Shown: one piece after another, positions 5,018 to 6,267 of the stretch
Layout of the letters: the number at the start of each line of letters is the position of its first letter
Position numbering within the stretch: the stretch's first letter is position 1
Source of the DNA: Micromonosporaceae bacterium
GTDB lineage: Bacteria; Actinomycetota; Actinomycetes; Mycobacteriales; Micromonosporaceae
DNA length: 6,267 nt
Assembly: GCA_019689695.1 (NCBI GenBank)
Contig: JADGHA010000266.1
Location: 1-6,267 of the forward strand
Direction: 5' to 3'
The notes under the pieces: model-generated
Seen by the model: the letters and a program-made list of their open reading frames with translations, nothing else
Databases searched by the model: none
Told to the model about the DNA's origin: nothing
Made by a program: the position numbers and the translations under genes

Positions 5018-6267
5018 CTATTTGGCGTCGGCGTAGCACTCCACGATCCGCGTCTCCAGCGGGAACCGCACCTCGGTGTCCCCGAACAGCAGCCGCCGGG
5101 TCCGCTCCCCCGCCTCGCGCACGGCGGCCACCACCGCGTCGGCCCGCTCCGCGGGGCAGTGCACGAGCACCTCGTCGTGCTGGAAGAAGACCAGCTCGCC
5201 GAGGCCGGCCAGCAGCGGGCGCAGGGTGGCGAGCAGGGTCAGCGCCCACTCCGCGGCGGTGGCCTGGATGACGAAGTTCCGGGTGAACCGGCCGCGTGCG
5301 CGGGCGCGGGCCACCGGGGCCGACCGGTCGCCGCCGGCATCGGGTTCCGGATCGGCCCAGGTGGCCGAAGCCGGTGGGCAGGTGCGGCCCAGCCACGACC
5401 GGACCAGGCCGCCGGCCTCGCCGGTGCGCGCCGCGGACTCCACGTAGTCGAACGCGACCGGGTAGTTGCGGCGCAGCGTGGCCAGCGCGGGTAGGGCGTC
5501 GCCGCCGGTCTGGCCGTACATCGCGCCGAGCAGCGCCACCTTGGCCTTGGCCCGGTCGCCGGCGAACGCGTCGGCGGCCAGCGCGGCGTACAGGTCGCCG
5601 GCCGCGGCGGCCGCGGCGAGCCGACGGTCCCCGGAGACCGCGGCGAGCACCCGCGGTTCGAGCTGGCCGGCGTCGGCCACCACCAGCCGCCAGCCGGGGT
5701 CGGCGACCACCGCCCGGCGCACCACCTTCGGGATCTGCAGCGCTCCTCCGCCCCGGGTCGCCCACCGCCCGGAGACCACGCCACCCGGCACGTACTCGGC
5801 CCGGAACCGTCCGTCGTGGACCCAGGTGTCCAGCCACGCCCAGCCGTGCGCGGTCCAGATCCGGTAGAGCTCCTTGTACTTCAGCAGCAGCGGCACGGCC
5901 GGATGGTCCACCTGGCGCAACACCCAGGAGCGGGTGCTCGGCACGTCGACGCCGGCCCGGCGCAGTGCGCGCAGTACCTCGGCCGGCGAGTCGGGGTGCA
6001 GCCGCGGGTCACCGAACGCCTCCCCGATCGCCGCGGACAGCTCGGCCAGCCGGCGCGGCGGGCCCACCGGGGACGGCTCGCCGAGCAGCTCCACCAGCAG
6101 CGCCCGGTGGATGTCGGCGCGCCACGGCAGGCCGGTCCGGCCCATCTCCGCGGCGACCAGCGCGCCGGCGGACTCGGCGGCCACCAGCAGCCGGAAGCGG
6201 CGGGGCTGCTCCACCGCATCGATCCGGGCGCGCTGGTCGGCGTACACCTTGACCAGCGTTTCGAGCC
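5018..6267 (-). CDS. Actinobacterial family A DNA polymerase (bifunctional 3'-5' exonuclease/polymerase type), 3' part only
   Basis: The visible 415 codons are the C-terminal polymerase portion of a PolA-like protein; the reading frame stays open to the window edge, so the start and any N-terminal exonuclease-like domain are missing. Motif A (5651-5680) reads DAGQLEPR where E. coli Pol I has DYSQIELR, keeping the metal-binding Asp, Gln and steric-gate Glu. Motif B (5513-5554) keeps the Arg and Lys of the O helix and the YG pair, but has Leu at the Phe762 position. Motif C is QHDEVLVH, with the HDE triad at 5171-5179. A template-contact SGRW segment lies upstream of motif A. From family knowledge, these short actinobacterial homologues are named bifunctional 3'-5' exonuclease/DNA polymerase and lack the 5' nuclease domain; their cellular role is not well defined. 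The gene ends in TAG and is separated from the next operon by 248 bases, so it is probably transcribed independently. The family call is firm; activity is inferred. Confidence 0.9.
   Translation of the reverse strand, partial: LETLVKVYADQRARIDAVEQPRRFRLLVAAESAGALVAAEMGRTGLPWRADIHRALLVELLGEPSPVGPPRRLAELSAAIGEAFGDPRLHPDSPAEVLRALRRAGVDVPSTRSWVLRQVDHPAVPLLLKYKELYRIWTAHGWAWLDTWVHDGRFRAEYVPGGVVSGRWATRGGGALQIPKVVRRAVVADPGWRLVVADAGQLEPRVLAAVSGDRRLAAAAAAGDLYAALAADAFAGDRAKAKVALLGAMYGQTGGDALPALATLRRNYPVAFDYVESAARTGEAGGLVRSWLGRTCPPASATWADPEPDAGGDRSAPVARARARGRFTRNFVIQATAAEWALTLLATLRPLLAGLGELVFFQHDEVLVHCPAERADAVVAAVREAGERTRRLLFGDTEVRFPLETRIVECYADAK

Overview
The window looks like chromosomal DNA of a very GC-rich actinomycete, most plausibly a Micromonosporaceae/Actinoplanes-like organism. 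This rests on high GC in the third codon position, frequent GTG starts, tightly overlapping operon junctions, and an actinobacterial-type short family A DNA polymerase. The taxonomic guess is inference; there is no rRNA or other marker in the window. Every gene I can support lies on the minus strand, so the window reads from right to left.

Right end (6267 to 5018): the 3' part of a family A DNA polymerase gene of the actinobacterial 'bifunctional 3'-5' exonuclease/DNA polymerase' type. Its start lies beyond the window. It is followed by two GC-rich hairpins (about 5012 to 4954) that probably end its transcript. The rest of the 248-base gap carries a tandem array of three units of 21-22 bases (4822-4885), with a 14-base inverted repeat (4819-4832) at its gene-proximal edge. 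This is a good candidate operator/promoter region for the operon that follows.

Main operon (4769 to 79): five genes in the order D-Ala-D-Ala dipeptidase (VanX/M15 type), alanine-racemase-family enzyme, D-Ala-D-Ala-ligase-family enzyme, DesK/NarL-type sensor kinase, LuxR/NarL-type response regulator. All four junctions are 4-base stop/start overlaps (GTGA, ATGA, GTGA, GTGA), which implies one transcript and coupled translation. A short hairpin follows the last gene.

Working together: the dipeptidase would destroy D-Ala-D-Ala, while the racemase and ligase would make a D-amino acid and a D,D-dipeptide. Making and destroying the same dipeptide in one operon would be futile, so the set makes best sense if the ligase product differs from D-Ala-D-Ala. 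That is the logic of VanC/VanG-type (D-Ala-D-Ser) glycopeptide resistance: racemase plus ligase plus dipeptidase plus two-component system. The racemase supports an altered role. It keeps the catalytic Lys and Tyr, but has His where alanine racemases have the specificity-linked Tyr354, Met at the Lys129 position, and Ala-Thr in place of Asn203-Ser204. The ligase keeps the Lys-Tyr pair that argues against D-Ala-D-Lac, but has Gln at the position that is Leu/Met in ordinary Ddl and Arg in VanA/VanC. The regulators are not VanR/VanS relatives. This may therefore be an undescribed cell-wall remodelling or resistance module. Its product and inducer cannot be read from sequence, and insensitive spare targets for D-cycloserine remain a serious alternative.
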